A stretch of 64,000 nt of DNA from Punctularia strigosozonata HHB-11173 SS5. Its lineage: Eukaryota; Basidiomycota; Agaricomycetes; Corticiales; Punctulariaceae. The notes beneath the pieces were generated by a model. That model had not been told where the DNA came from. It made no database searches and saw only the letters and a list, made by a program, of their open reading frames with translations. Position 1 is the stretch's first letter. Each line of letters opens with the position of its first letter. This document shows, in pieces, positions 1 to 11,059 of this stretch. Location of the stretch: contig NW_006767437.1 of the NCBI RefSeq assembly GCF_000264995.1, forward strand, positions 1,730,956 through 1,794,955, given 5' to 3'. The position numbers and the translations under genes were made by a program.

Positions 1-4
1 AACA

Positions 5-281
5 TGCTTGCTCCAAGCGCGTCTACACCGCCATCAAGAGAAAATGTCCCCACGACCTCACAGCCTCAAGCACGTCGTTCGACCCTCTGCACCTGGCATC
101 CGCGGGTGCTTTCTCGATGCTGTATATACCAGTAAGACTCTCTAAATATGGGTCCGTATTGCGCCATGCTGACAATGAAATTTTATAGCCACTCGAGTCG
201 CCAAAACACTGGCAGCAGTCCACAGTTGTGCTGTTTGCACATTTGCCTAGCGGCGTGGATGTCTCGGTTGCTCTGTGTTGA
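5..281 (+). CDS. possible 3' end of a gene, two exons (partial)
   Basis: A frame open from the window edge reads ..CSKRVYTAIKRKC.. to ..FSMLYIP and meets a good donor (GTAAGA) at 132. A TATAG acceptor ends at 188, giving a 57 nt intron of typical size. The second exon reads PLESPKHWQQS.. and stops at 279-281. I recognise no family. The support is only the open frame, the intron signals and the composition. The 5' part lies outside the window, so the product cannot be named. It could equally be chance coding in intergenic DNA. Confidence 0.3.
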
Positions 282-359
282 CGCCGTGGGGCCCCTATAA
301 CTTCTGTGAAGACTCCAGCGCTGCCTTGCTGGATGCCGTGAACACTGGGTAACTCCATT

Positions 360-920
360 TATCGGTGATGACTCCTTTCTAGTTTCGTGGGCGTGGTGTG
401 CTGTGTGATGGCGCTGTCGCTAACTCGGCGAGACCTGATCGGGTTCTGTGTATCTCCTACTTACACTACTTAGGAAGACCGATACGTGGACAGCGGACCG
501 CCCATATGAGCGCTGTCACAATGGGGATGATAGAAGTCATATGGGGTGGCTTGATGAGTTCGGTATCTCACACAAACTGGCAATAACTCACCAATGGCAC
601 TCTGATAGATCTCATAAAGTAAGTGCTTAACCCAAGTAGGCCATTATCATGTCGACACATGATACCTTGGGCGCGCAAGAAGTCAAATACAACAGCACAG
701 TCAGAGTTAAGTTGCTATCTAAGTGCTAACTTTGTGTCTGCGGCAAAACTCTCTTCTGAATCAGTATAATTGCCAGGACTCGATGGTCGTATCCACTCAG
801 GCTGGCTAGCTTGCCTGCCCTCCTTCATCATGTCGGGAGTAATTATCTTTCCTCTTGTATTCGATTCGACCTGACGCTGATATCGTTGAAGCGCGGTATC
901 AAACGTACTTCCGATAAGGA
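360..920. other. intergenic, no gene seen
   Basis: Only short overlapping frames without family resemblance or consistent splice pairs were found here. Confidence 0.4.
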
Positions 921-927
921 GAAGAGG

Positions 928-1323
928 ATGGCGAAGGATTTCGTTGCCAGTATCCCGGACAATAAGCTCGTCACAGGGGCCGCTGCTGGAAAGCAAATGA
1001 CTATCGCCACGCAGGCTACCAAGGGTAAAAACGAGGGATACCGTTTGGACAGGCAGGAGACGCCTTCGAAAGGGTCTGGATACCAGAGCCAGCTCCAGAT
1101 TCAGATTAACGGACCACCGAAGGGCGGGTCTAGCACAATCGGCGGGGTGCGCATTCCTGAGAACTATGCTTCCCCGCCCAAGACCGTGAGTACTCAATGC
1201 TATCGAGCATCGTGAGCACTGAGTAAACTCTCTACGTAGACTAAGGCCAAGTTGAATCACTCGATCAACACCGAAAAGTTTCAAGATGTCCATGTCCCCA
1301 AGAAACAGCCCAAGAAGAAGTGA
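928..1323 (+). CDS. small basic hypothetical protein, two exons
   Basis: Exon 1 (928-1185) starts at ATG and exon 2 (1240-1323) ends at TGA. The 54 nt intron runs from GTGAGT to TACGTAG and joins the frames cleanly, giving 113 residues. The protein is hydrophilic, with many Lys, Gly, Ser and Thr, and ends in a lysine cluster (VPKKQPKKK). I see no signal peptide, membrane segment or known motif. A longer open frame on the opposite strand (715-1347) is an alternative, but the plus model has proper splice sites and a natural stop. Function unknown; the model is tentative. Confidence 0.4.
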
Positions 1324-1707
1324 TGCGGCGTGGTCACAAACTCGCAATGTCAGATGCTGAATGTGTATGGGATATCTGTAGGAGTAGTGCAGCCGCTCAA
1401 TTATGTCGTTTTGATGTACAATTATTCGCTATTTTCTGGGTTTGAGATAATTTGCAGACTATGCACTCGCGGAGGACTGCTGTCTATCGATGTCAGGATT
1501 TTTTGACGCTGGACGTTGAATCGCAAAGTCTTGGAAAGTGATAGTCTCCCATCAAAACGGGTGGCAAGGAGGTATAACATTTGAAACATCAGCCTTTCCG
1601 GGATCACCGGGCAAAACTCAAGTATAAGATTCGGGGGGAGTTGCAAATCAGGTGTACCACTTCTTGACTCTGGCCACTACACCCAACGCCTTCTATCCGG
1701 CCCAGAC
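1324..1707. other. intergenic, no gene seen
   Basis: AT-richer spacer between the small gene and the F-box-like gene. It presumably holds the promoter of the latter; no TATA box is obvious. Confidence 0.4.
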
Positions 1708-3460
1708 ATGCAGACGCTTCTCCCAGAGCTCATAGATGCCGTCTCCGAGCATATTCCATTGACGTGGAAACCGCAGACGCTTTTATCGCTGTCATTGACG
1801 TGCCGGCGTGTCAACACGATCGTCATACCTCATTTGCTTTACAGGCATGTACGAATCGAAGGGGAAGAACTTTGCAGGGCAGCCATTACTCGAATGTCGG
1901 TCGAGCAGGAGAATACAGACCGACCACCCCTCGGGCATTACGTGCAAAACCTTATCATTTCGACTCCGCGAACGTCGACCGCAGAGGTTGATGTCCTTGC
2001 TCAGTTCCACATCTCGATATCGAATGGAGTCTTCCCCCAGCTCCGATCTCTTGCCATCATCCTGGAGGGCGGGTGGCAATGGGACGGAGAATCGGGCGAG
2101 GAACTAGAGTTTCATCAGCTTGACCCGCCTTTCTGGAAATGCCTTGAGACTCGCTGCCCTCATCTGAGCGAACTGGTGTTGGTGGGACTTATCGGTCAGG
2201 GAGATGATCCAGAGACCGTGTCCACTGCGGCCTGTTCTCAGCTGAAGGTAAGCACCCATGATCGTCATTTGTTTCACAAGATTGAACGATCGCGATATTG
2301 TAGCTGCATCACATCTCAATTGAAAGTGCTGCCATTGACATGACTGGCCTGATGCGTCGGCTCGGCGACCCCATCATACGCGATAATTTGCAAGCGTTGG
2401 AGTTAGCTAGCCCAGGCGACATCGTGATTGATGAGAAGCTGTCTCTGCTGGATATGACATTCCCTCGCCTCAGTTCGTTCATCCTGGAAGCAGGAGGGTG
2501 TGATCTGGACACCGTAGAGTTCTTCGAGCGACATCCGCTGTTGACCCGTGTCGAGATCGGCATTTACATGGGCGATTCCTGGTTTGTTGGGTTCCACGGC
2601 GGGTTGCTGCCAAACTTGAAGGTGCTTAAGGTGCGTTCAGGTGTTAGTCATCGAATATGGAGTTTATTTGGATTATACCAGTGTACATTCGTAAACGCCA
2701 GATCTGTCTTGCCGCATATCGGACACCAATTGACTACTCTCGATCTTCTCGAGACATCAAACTCACAAGCTGTATGGCTCCTACGCACAAGGGTTTCAGG
2801 AGGTATACTACCACGTCTGCGGTCTCTGGGTATTCAACTGCGAGCATCGACCAATAGCAAGAACAAAGCAGAGAATGGTCACGGATGGCGAGAAGACGAG
2901 CGCGGTCACCCCTCCCAGGAGAGCCGCAAGAAATTCCAACGCTATTTCGACGGCAACTACGTCATGAGCGTTGCTAAAGCTGCTCCAAACCTTGAAGAGT
3001 TGGAGTTGATGGGGCCAAGTTGCGATCGATTGGTGAGCAATCTGACTCCTCGTCGTTGAACAAGGCTCCAATCGTCATCGGACAGGACGCGATCTCATCA
3101 TCATTGTCCCTCATGCCGAAGCTAAGGCACCTAAGCATCTCTGGCCCCCAGAATTACACCCAGAAACCGTTCTTTGAAGTCAGCCGGTTATGGGTAGAGG
3201 ACGATCCCAAGCAACGGGACTTGATCGTGGATACTTACGATCCAGCTCCCCTTTACACGCCAGATAATTTTGAACGAGTCGCGCTGGACTTGGCGAATGG
3301 GTGCCGCACGCTTGGGACCATTTCGCTGAGTAGCCGAGTAGCCGAGTGGTTGGCGGATGATAAAACGGCTCGCATAATCAGGAACGAAGAAGGCACCGTG
3401 GATACGATAGTCATGTCAAAGCACAAGGGTAGGGTGGCGGGGCGTGAGTACGACTGGTGA
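1708..3460 (+). CDS. F-box/leucine-rich-repeat-like protein
   Basis: Four exons (1708-2247, 2304-2630, 2682-3032, 3086-3460) give about 530 residues; introns are 56, 51 and 53 nt and all joins keep frame. The N-terminus (LLPELIDAVSEHIP, then LLSLSLTCRRVN and LLYRHVRI) has the shape of basidiomycete F-box proteins: a short alpha-helical box followed by a conserved HLLYRHV-like step. The rest has irregular leucine-rich segments (FPQLRSLAIIL, LPNLKVLKC, LPRLRSLGIQL, PNLEELELMG). Such proteins usually serve as substrate receptors of SCF ubiquitin ligases; that role is inferred from family. The last intron could be mistaken for a frameshift, but its GTGAGC donor, CTGAC branch site and CAG acceptor explain the change of frame. 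Confidence 0.75.
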
Positions 3461-3822
3461 AACGACGGATAAGGAGCGCGATCTGTGTGTATGATAGTAT
3501 TAATGTTGCAGTCTCCATTATTGTTATGCGGCATTATCCTCGAGCCCTAAGGAATTTTACTTTCTTGTATAAGGCAGAGACGGCTCACAAGCCTAGAGAG
3601 AAGAAAAGTAACGCGCGTGGTTCTGCATCTCTGTCCCTCAGGATCTAGCAGAGATCAAACCTCCGTAGTTCTCACTATAGAGATCGTCGATTATCACATT
3701 GAGGGCCCGGTCATCTAAATCTGAACGTTGGCTCGGGGTACATATATCGCGCCAAGGCCCATTCCCAGACAGCGCATGTGAACATGGACGGGTACAGCGA
3801 TTGCGAAGACATGAACGTGCCC

Positions 3823-5873
3823 TCAATCTTCGTCCACTCCGCCACCCCTCTCACTCCCTTCATCATCGTCTTCCACGCCCACGACGCCTCCGCTGCTCTT
3901 CTCTCTCTCCTTCAACTCCTTGCCGGCCTGCTTCAGCTTTTGCGCGAACGTTTTGCGTACACCAAAGTTCGCGCCTACATCCCAGATCTGCAGCTTCGCC
4001 TTCGAGCCCGCGGCGGCGAGCGTGAGCGGGTCATCGGGCGAGAACGATGCGGCGAACACTTTGCCCTGTAAGTATGACGAGGCGTTTCAGCGAGCAGATC
4101 GGATGAAGGGACAGATAGAGACATACGACGCCGAGATCGCGCGAAGTGACGAGGCTGACGCTCATCTTCTCGCCTTCGGTGACGTTCCAAACCTTCACCA
4201 TCTTGTCCGTGCCACCGGTAACGATGCATCCCCGGATGTGTGGGTTCACGTCAATAGCAGAAGCTGCGCCGTCGTGCGCCTGCAGCATGAAGCGAGCGGA
4301 GGACGGTGCGGAAGAAAGGTCGCTCGGCAGCGTGCGCGCGTCAAAGTTGAGGACCATGCCATTTTCCAGTGACACCTAAGAAACAACGGGCGTTAGGAGA
4401 CGATCTCGATGTAGTTTCCAGGTTGGAACGCACATAGAATGAATGGGCCTCCCACGGATCCCACCTCAGCGCTTCCACATCCGCCCCGACAACAGCACCC
4501 ACTCCCGCGTCTGGCGCACGCGAATCGAATGTGCGCACCGTGCGGTCGTACGACCCCGTCAGCAGCACCGTCGGTTCGCGCTCGTTCCACTGCACGGCCT
4601 GCACCTTATCCTTGTGCACCTCAAAGCTCCTGATGGCGCCCCCGCTGCTTGCCTCGCCGTCCTCCATGTTCTCGTCGCCACCCCTCCCCGGGCTGCACCG
4701 CGATAGATCCCATAACTTGACGGTGCGATCCGCCGACGCGCTTGCGAGCAGGTTGCGGTGCGTCCGATTCCAGCTCAGCCCGAGTACGGCGTCGACGTGC
4801 CACCCGCTGGCTACCGGCCTGTGCTTAGTCTTCTTCTTCTTCTTCTTGCCCGTGCCAAGAGGAGTTGGGACGTGCGCGTTCGAGATGTCCGGTCGGCCGA
4901 GGACGGCGTCTGGGTAGACGGGGTTGACGACGTCCAGACTCCACACCTCGATCTCCGGGTCGAGCGTGCCCACTGCGATGTAGTTGCCGAAGCCGGCCAG
5001 GGGAGACGCTTCGGCGGCAGACGAGGAGGAAGTCGTTGGAGGGAAATCGAGCCATTCGAGGCAGAGGGGAAAGTTGGGGAGCATAAGGTCGTGGTGGACG
5101 TAGAGGTTCTCGGAGGAGTCATCGTAGACGTAGATCTCGAGTTGCGAGACCTCTTCTTCGGTTTTGGCGGTGACTAGGAGGTTGTCGGTAGGGTATACTT
5201 CGAGCTCTTCGCGCTCGTTGTCTTCCTCTTCCTGAGTAGACCCTAGGTTAGGCAAATGCACAGAAATGCAGGTGGATAATGACCCACTTCTTTGAGCGTT
5301 ATATACGGATCTTCTTGATTGTCCCGATAATATTGTAAGCCCTTGATGTTGCTGAAAGGGCCAAGATCTACACGTCGGCTTGATAACGAGGTTATTCATA
5401 ATCGGTGGTGACTAACCTGCGGTTGGCCCATCGTCATCGTATTCGTCCAGATTGTACTGTGAAAGATCATCCTTCGGTTTTGGTGCAGGGTCATCCTGGT
5501 CCATTGCATCATCATCTTCACTGGCAAAGTCTGTTTTAAGCCTCCTGCACCCATGCCGCGTCAGGGTGTGAACACTTACTCGACCCATGCATCCTCGTCA
5601 TCCTCTTCCTCGCCCGTATCATCGGCCTCGGTGCCCTCCGCGCCTTTGCCCATGGACTTTGCCGCCTCATGCGCCCTCGCTAGTTCTGTCTTGGCATCTT
5701 CAAGCTCAATCCTGGCGAGTGCGCTCACGCGCTCGAGTTCACGATCATCGAGCACATATTTTTTCGGGTGCCTTGCAGCAGCTCCTCGCTTCACCCTGTC
5801 AGATCGCTTAGTACATGATCATAATACGACTTGTTGAAACTTACCATGCCAGGGACGAGATGAGGCTGCTCAT
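3823..5873 (-). CDS. PWP1: PWP1-like WD-repeat ribosome biogenesis protein
   Basis: Seven exons on the minus strand (5845-5873, 5580-5795, 5417-5544, 5288-5367, 4434-5231, 4127-4375, 3823-4065) give 580 residues, close to the usual size of yeast Pwp1. The N-terminus MSSLISSLAWVKRG followed by ARHPKKYVLD is the family signature. An acidic linker, DLGPFSNIKGLQYYR, and then WD repeats follow (VLGLSWNRTHRNLLASAS, TVKLWDLS, VLLTGSYDRTVRTFDSR, CIVTGGTDKMVKVWNV, LTLAAAGSKAKLQIWDV), with a charged tail. Pwp1 works in the nucleolus in pre-rRNA processing and 60S assembly (family knowledge). Exon 1 is 29 nt, and the intron before exon 3 is only about 35 nt. The gene starts 34 nt from the start of the divergent plus-strand gene. 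Confidence 0.93.
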
Positions 5874-5907
5874 GACCGTCCCCGTTCAGTGAAAATCAGC
5901 CCCTAGA

Positions 5908-7466
5908 ATGGGGTTCACTGTTCCCAAGAGCCGACGTTTCTCACGTGAATCCGGGGTCGCAACCGCGACCTTCGCGAGTGCAATTGCCGGCTCTCCATTC
6001 GCCGCCTGCCCGACCATGTCTTCTACAACGACGACGATGTCCCCCGCGTCGTCGAGCTCGATCGCCGTCAAGGCCTCCTCGTCGCCTGAAACCTCTACCG
6101 AAGCGACGCTGCGTTCGCTGTACAATCGCGCCGCCAAGGCATTCCTCCACCGCGACGTCGCGCTGACCCATTCCTTGCTCTCTTCCGCATTCTCCATCCT
6201 TTCCCCTCCTTCTTCATACTCGGACTCGCTAGACCCCTACCGGAAGAAATGGGATATACTACGCATTACGCTTGAGACTACCATCTACGTTGCGCCGCCC
6301 CATGTCCTCGGCAACGAGCCGCGGACCCTGCCCTCACCATTACGAGCGAACCTTATGCTGTCAGCCCCTGCGCTAGTCTCACAGCTCTATCACCGCTCTG
6401 TCCAGCTATTTACGCCCGCACAAGCCGTCTCTCCAAACCCCGGCTTCTTGCCCGCACAGATCCTCCTTACCTTGGTTCTGTCTGCTCTGAAGCTATCCTG
6501 TGCAGATGGTGGTAGGACCATGGCCGAGGATTGGTTGAGCAGACGGGTGGAAGTTGATACTACTGCATCAGATGAAGAGGGCTATCGCAAGGTCGTGGAG
6601 ATATACGTCTTGGAGATACTCCCGAGACTGGAACAATGGGGATACGCTCGGGAGTTTCTCGCTTGGCAAAGGGAGTTATCCCCAGAAGTCAAGCAGGCAA
6701 GCCGCCAATCTTCATTATAGCGCACAATTTGTTCACCTTTCACCTCTAGAGCTTGTTGGCATCCCTGGACGCGTTGCATGAGCGTCAAGTGGCCTCCCGC
6801 GCATCCACACCTTCTCCCTCACGGACACCTACACCCACCCCAGCTACGGCGATAAACGGCACCCGGTCCCCGCCTTCTCCCGCACCCTCAACATCCACGT
6901 CGTCTTCCTCCGTATCATCTACATCTACTCGCACTGTACGACCTAGCACACACCCACACGGGCTGAGCGCGCTCACGCAGGGGACGACGGGCGCGCCGAA
7001 GCCGAACGGCACCGCTTCCCATGCCCCCAGTCCGTCCCAGCAGCGACAGGGGAAAGCCAGAGCCGACGCACGCGTTGGAAACGACCGCCGTTCCTCCGCC
7101 GCATCTTCGTCGGGCTTGCAGGGCCGCGGACTGCCTCACCTGCCGCCGGCACCCGTGGAACCTACATCCATATCGCGCCGCCCGCCCACGATTCTCGCCC
7201 TGCTAAAGGAGTCTTTGAAACCCTACCTTAACTCGAAAACACATATTCTCTCCTTCATCTTCGTCTTCGTCATCCTTCCTTTGGTTTCGGTTGCCATTCG
7301 GATACGCCGCAAAAAAGCTTCGCCTGGGCAGATCAGTCATTCGACCACCGCTGACGAAGTGAAGAGACGCCTGAGCTCTGGCAGAACCGGGCTGAGTTGG
7401 TTTTGGCGCGAAGCCACTCGGGCGGTGTTGGATACAATCTTAATGGCCGGTAGAGGGCTGGTATAG
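5908..7466 (+). CDS. membrane-anchored protein, possible PEX26/PEX15-like (uncertain)
   Basis: Two exons (5908-6696, 6750-7466) give 501 residues from the first ATG; a start at 6016 (MSSTTTTMSP..) is also possible and would leave more room for a promoter. The N-terminal half is helical and resembles TPR-like solenoids (LRSLYNRAAKAFLHRDVALTHSL). The middle is Ser/Thr/Pro-rich and low complexity. One hydrophobic segment lies near residues 425-445 (HILSFIFVFVILPLVSVAI), followed by a basic RIRRKK and a tail of about 55 residues. This layout recalls peroxisomal Pex26/Pex15 anchors of the Pex1-Pex6 ATPase, but I see no decisive motif, so that is a guess. The intron appears to use a GC donor (GCAAGC) with a TCTAG acceptor. 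A GT donor nine bases upstream is the alternative. Confidence 0.7.
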
Positions 7467-7650
7467 CCAGCAGGCTTTTCTTTTCTTGGGTGCACGGATT
7501 GGTTTTTTCAGGTGTTCACCAGATATATTCTGTCTTCCTCGTAATCATGCCCATTCCTACGCCCATCCTAGAAATTCTATCCCTACATGTCACCTAGCCG
7601 TGTATGAAGCACCGCCCTTACCGTACGAATACGAGGTACCGATACCGAGT

Positions 7651-9186
7651 CTAGGGCCCACATCTCCCTCGGCCCAGTTCCGGCTCTTCCTCCGACTTCT
7701 TCTTGGGTGGATAATCGCCGAAATCCCAGCTGTAGCACTCGGTCTCCTCGCAGTCCTCCGCATCCTCTTTGGGCTCGGGTACCTCCCGCCCGCGCTCCTC
7801 TGCGTCCTTCCATGGCTTACCAAGCACGTCCTCGATAACGCGCACGATACCGTGCGTGCGAATGTTCGCCGACCAGGAGAGATTGCTAACAGTGTCGTAC
7901 ACGATTGTCTTGCCGAGGTGGCAGCGGGACTCCATCGCGTACCCTGCAATCGCGCAGGAGGAAACAATGCCGTTGCAGGTGCCCATCGCGATCGGGTCTG
8001 CGGTGTGGTAGACGTGGGTGATGTGATGCATCGATGGCTACGTCGGGAGGTTAGTTTGGGCGGGCTGCCGAAAATCATGAAGACGTGATGACGCACAGCG
8101 ATAGGTAGATGTAAGCGCCTTGCGGCTCGTTTCTCGCCTGGGGCTTCGAACGTCACTACAGGCATGCCGAAGGTGGCGCCAAGGAGAGATGCAAGGGCAC
8201 CACCGAGAGAGTGCCCTGTTAACCAAATGTTGGAGTCCGGATAGAGATATGTTATGTTATTATAGAGATTCTGTGGTTCGTTAGTGCTCGTCATCTGCGC
8301 GAAAGGGGGGTCTGGATTCTTACAGTTCCGATGGGATAAAATAGGCTGTCGTCTATCAACGCCTTCTCCAGGCAGTTCTGGTCGCATTTCCATCCTCCTC
8401 TGTAACAATCACAGACGGGCGTCCAGGTGAAGTCGATGTATGCGCAGCAGCAGGAGAACAGGAGGTTGTCGTTCAGTTTGTCTTTCTTCGTCGTCGAACC
8501 ACCACCACCTAACCAGCCGGCCGATGTCCCTACGAGGGGGGTCAGAATCGGAGGTAGGGAGAATGTTGGATACAAGAACATACCCTTAATGGAAACCACG
8601 ATAGTCGAGTTATCCGGAGTTGCGAAGACATGACCCCTAAAGCCATCGTCGTCAGGCTCCCATCCTATGGGATAATCCTACAAACGTTGGATCAATGTCA
8701 GATCAGTTCGTCGATTCAGAGGAGGAAAGACCGTGGCGACGCACGTACAGCACTCCAGCCCTCTCCCAGGTCATACCAGCCGGTCTCCCCAGGATTGAGG
8801 TATGCGTTATTCGTCATCTTCGCTAACAAGAGAAGGGTCTCCCGGCTCTCCACGTCCGGCCCTATGATCTCGTCCTCCTCCCAAGGGTTATCTTTGCTGG
8901 TAACATGCAGTCGACTTCTCCTCGCCAATAAGTATTGCTCCGCATTGAAGTAGTGGAGTCGTTGGCGCTTGACACTGTGCGCACGCAGCGCGTAGAGGTC
9001 TGGGCTGCGGGATATGTCGGAGAATGAGACGTGTCCTGAGGGAGATACCGCATGTTCATGTCGCAGCCCAAATCGCAATGATGGTCGGCCACCAGGCTGC
9101 GGTACCGACTCGGAATTACTGGTCTCGTGCCATGGTAAGCTTGCTGCAATCGATGATATAAAGCTAAATGCCGGTGACAACCGCAT
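7651..9186 (-). CDS. ATG15: ATG15-like vacuolar phospholipase (autophagy)
   Basis: Exons on the minus strand: 8749-9186, 8584-8677, 8324-8529, 8097-8270, 7651-8037; all joins keep frame (about 432 residues from this ATG). The lipase nucleophile elbow GHSLGG is in exon 4, with a downstream Asp in HVYHTADP and a His in RTHGIVRV that fit a Ser-Asp-His triad. Paired cysteines ([24 protein letters not shown]) and [16 protein letters not shown] match Atg15. Atg15 is a membrane-anchored lipase that disintegrates autophagic bodies in the vacuole. The frame stays open upstream to about 9360 and encodes a hydrophobic stretch (LLKLVFLLLVAL) that looks like the expected signal anchor, but no ATG lies there, so a short first exon probably exists further upstream. 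Confidence 0.9.
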
Positions 9187-9604
9187 GTGGGATGACTCAA
9201 GTGCAACCAAAAGCAGGAACACGAGTTTCAGCAGACCAGGGGACGAGACGTGAACAAACAGCAAAGACAAGGACCATCCATCAAGACCAACGTCAGGGCA
9301 CAGCCACCCACGACCGTGAAGGCGAATGCCGCTTCGATGGACGATCAGGCAGGCAGTTCATATTAAAAGCGGTTTGAACGGACATTTCAGTACATCTACC
9401 AATTCCGGTTTCCTGTGAAAGCCCCCAATGTGTCCATGTGCGCGGTGGTATAAACACTACAGTAACGTGGTACACACTATGTGTGTACCTTTCCCGTTTC
9501 ACCACCGCGGCAGAAACGACACATGTAGTCCCAGACAATGAGCACTGTGTGAAATCAAGAAAGGAGCTACGGCAGAACACTCAAGATGGTCCGCCCTCAA
9601 ACAT
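9187..9604. other. ATG15 upstream region and 3' flank of the TPR gene
   Basis: No independent gene seen. It includes the open hydrophobic extension of the ATG15 frame (to about 9360) and probably a missed first exon or promoter. Confidence 0.4.
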
Positions 9605-10554
9605 TCAGAGACGAGCTTCTCCGGGTTCCCTGTGTTCCTTGCTAGGGTATCGTTGACAAATATGATTGGGCGTGTCGTTGGAGGTTTGAGCGAGTGCGAA
9701 ATAACGTGGATGTGTCAAGCACCCGAGCATAGTCCGTATGGAATGCAGAGCTTGTGATATCGGGTCTTTTTGTGTGAGACCCGTGTTCGGATGCGTGGCA
9801 ATTACGCCTTCAAGAGCCTTGTATGCCGCCATTATAGAGAGTGCATGTTCGGCGCGACCACGCGTGGCAAGCCGTAATGCTTCGCATGCCGCAGTAACTG
9901 CCTTGAGCTGCGCCTGCTCCGCGTCTTCGAATCCGTCGTGTGTGCGAGACAGGATGAGACTGCGACCGCTCGATGCTTTCGAGCGGAGAGGATGGTCGCG
10001 GGGCATGCTCGCAAGCGCCTTGTCGAGAAATCCGAGGGCGAGCTCGTCGTAGTCGTCGTAGCCGTGTCGGCTCGCCACGCCGAGCGTGTGGTGGGCGATT
10101 CCCAGCCCGCACAGCGAAAGAGACGGGTCGAGCTCGTGTGCGGCGCGAAGCTGCAGGCTGGCCTTGTGCAGCTCGATCGCTTCCATTACGTCCTCGTCCT
10201 GCGCGGTTCGCTCGAAGCGACAGCACATCGCCGTCGCTAAACAGTCGATGAGGTCTTCGTAGTCCGGGTGGGTGCATATCGACGGGTCCGGGAAGAGGAC
10301 CTCTTGCAGGAAGGCGATGATTTCGTTCAGTTCCTGCATGTCTCCGCAGAGGGAAAAGCGCTCCACGACGCTCCGCGAGAGGCTCAAGCAGGTCGCCAAG
10401 TCGTGCTCCCGCGGCGCAAGGGACGCGCAGCGAAGTTTAATTTCGGTGATCCGTTGATCAAGGTTAGCGAGGTGGCGAGAGAACGCCTGCCTCGCCTCCT
10501 CGTTTGATGACGCGACGATGTCGGAAGCCAGTGCCGAGGCAGCTTCGTACGCAT
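9605..10554 (-). CDS. TPR-like protein, 5' end unresolved
   Basis: A long minus-strand frame reads from about 10554 (DAYEAASALASDIVASSNEEARQ..) through helical repeats (HKASLQLRAAHELDPSLSLCGLGIAHHTLG, YDELALGFLDKALASMPRDHPLR) to a stop at 9605. The pattern of alternating helices and phrases such as LGIAHHTLG and AHELDPS resembles the TPR arrays of basidiomycete proteins that often carry a C-terminal CHAT protease domain. No CHAT domain follows here. No ATG opens this frame, so upstream exons must exist. A segment at about 10565-10620 in another frame reads ADIDVLIGSH, like the end of the C2-type module often found at the start of such proteins, but I could not join it without a frameshift. 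The gene may be partial or broken. Confidence 0.5.
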
Positions 10555-11047
10555 CTGGAACGACATGTGTGAGCCGATCAGTACGTCAATGTCGGCACGG
10601 GCGGGACCGCTCGCCTGAGGATTGGCTCATCGTGCTCGGTGAAGTCGTTGGTGCGCAGGCAAAGGGTGGTCGGCGGTCCTGGGGGAGGAAGGGGGATGAT
10701 ATAGCCGTCACCTCACCTTTATGTACATCCGGAGAATGTTGAAGGGATCCCTCAAGGCTGTTCGCATCAAATATGTACGTCCTCTTGACGCCCTTCTCGA
10801 AAGCCGGATGTGCCCCCCCATTTCACAGCACCCCGCGGGCTTTTGGACTTTTCGAGCCGGATGGGAGTCGGACGCAATGGTAAAAGCAGGGGCCATGCAG
10901 TCCCTTGACATGCGGAGAGCTATCGCAGCAGGGATGTAGACCGACAACAAGGACGAGTTCCGTGTGCCTCGATAGTTGAATGAGGAGCGCCTGTGCATAC
11001 AGCCTAGAGATTGCCAGAGTATATGAATAGCGAGGATCTCGAGAAGC

Positions 11048-11056
11048 ATATATATA
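11048..11056 (-). promoter_or_regulatory. TATA-like element upstream of the TPR gene
   Basis: An alternating TATATATA run on the minus strand, about 500 bp before the recognisable TPR exon. If it is the promoter, the missing 5' exons lie between about 11020 and 10560. Confidence 0.3.
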
Positions 11057-11059
11057 GGC

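Noticed and set aside
715-1347. 210-codon minus-strand frame
   Set aside because: No family resemblance, and it overlaps the better-spliced small plus-strand gene.
3000-3090. Apparent frameshift in the F-box-like gene
   Set aside because: A 53 nt intron with GTGAGC donor, CTGAC branch site and CAG acceptor explains the frame change.
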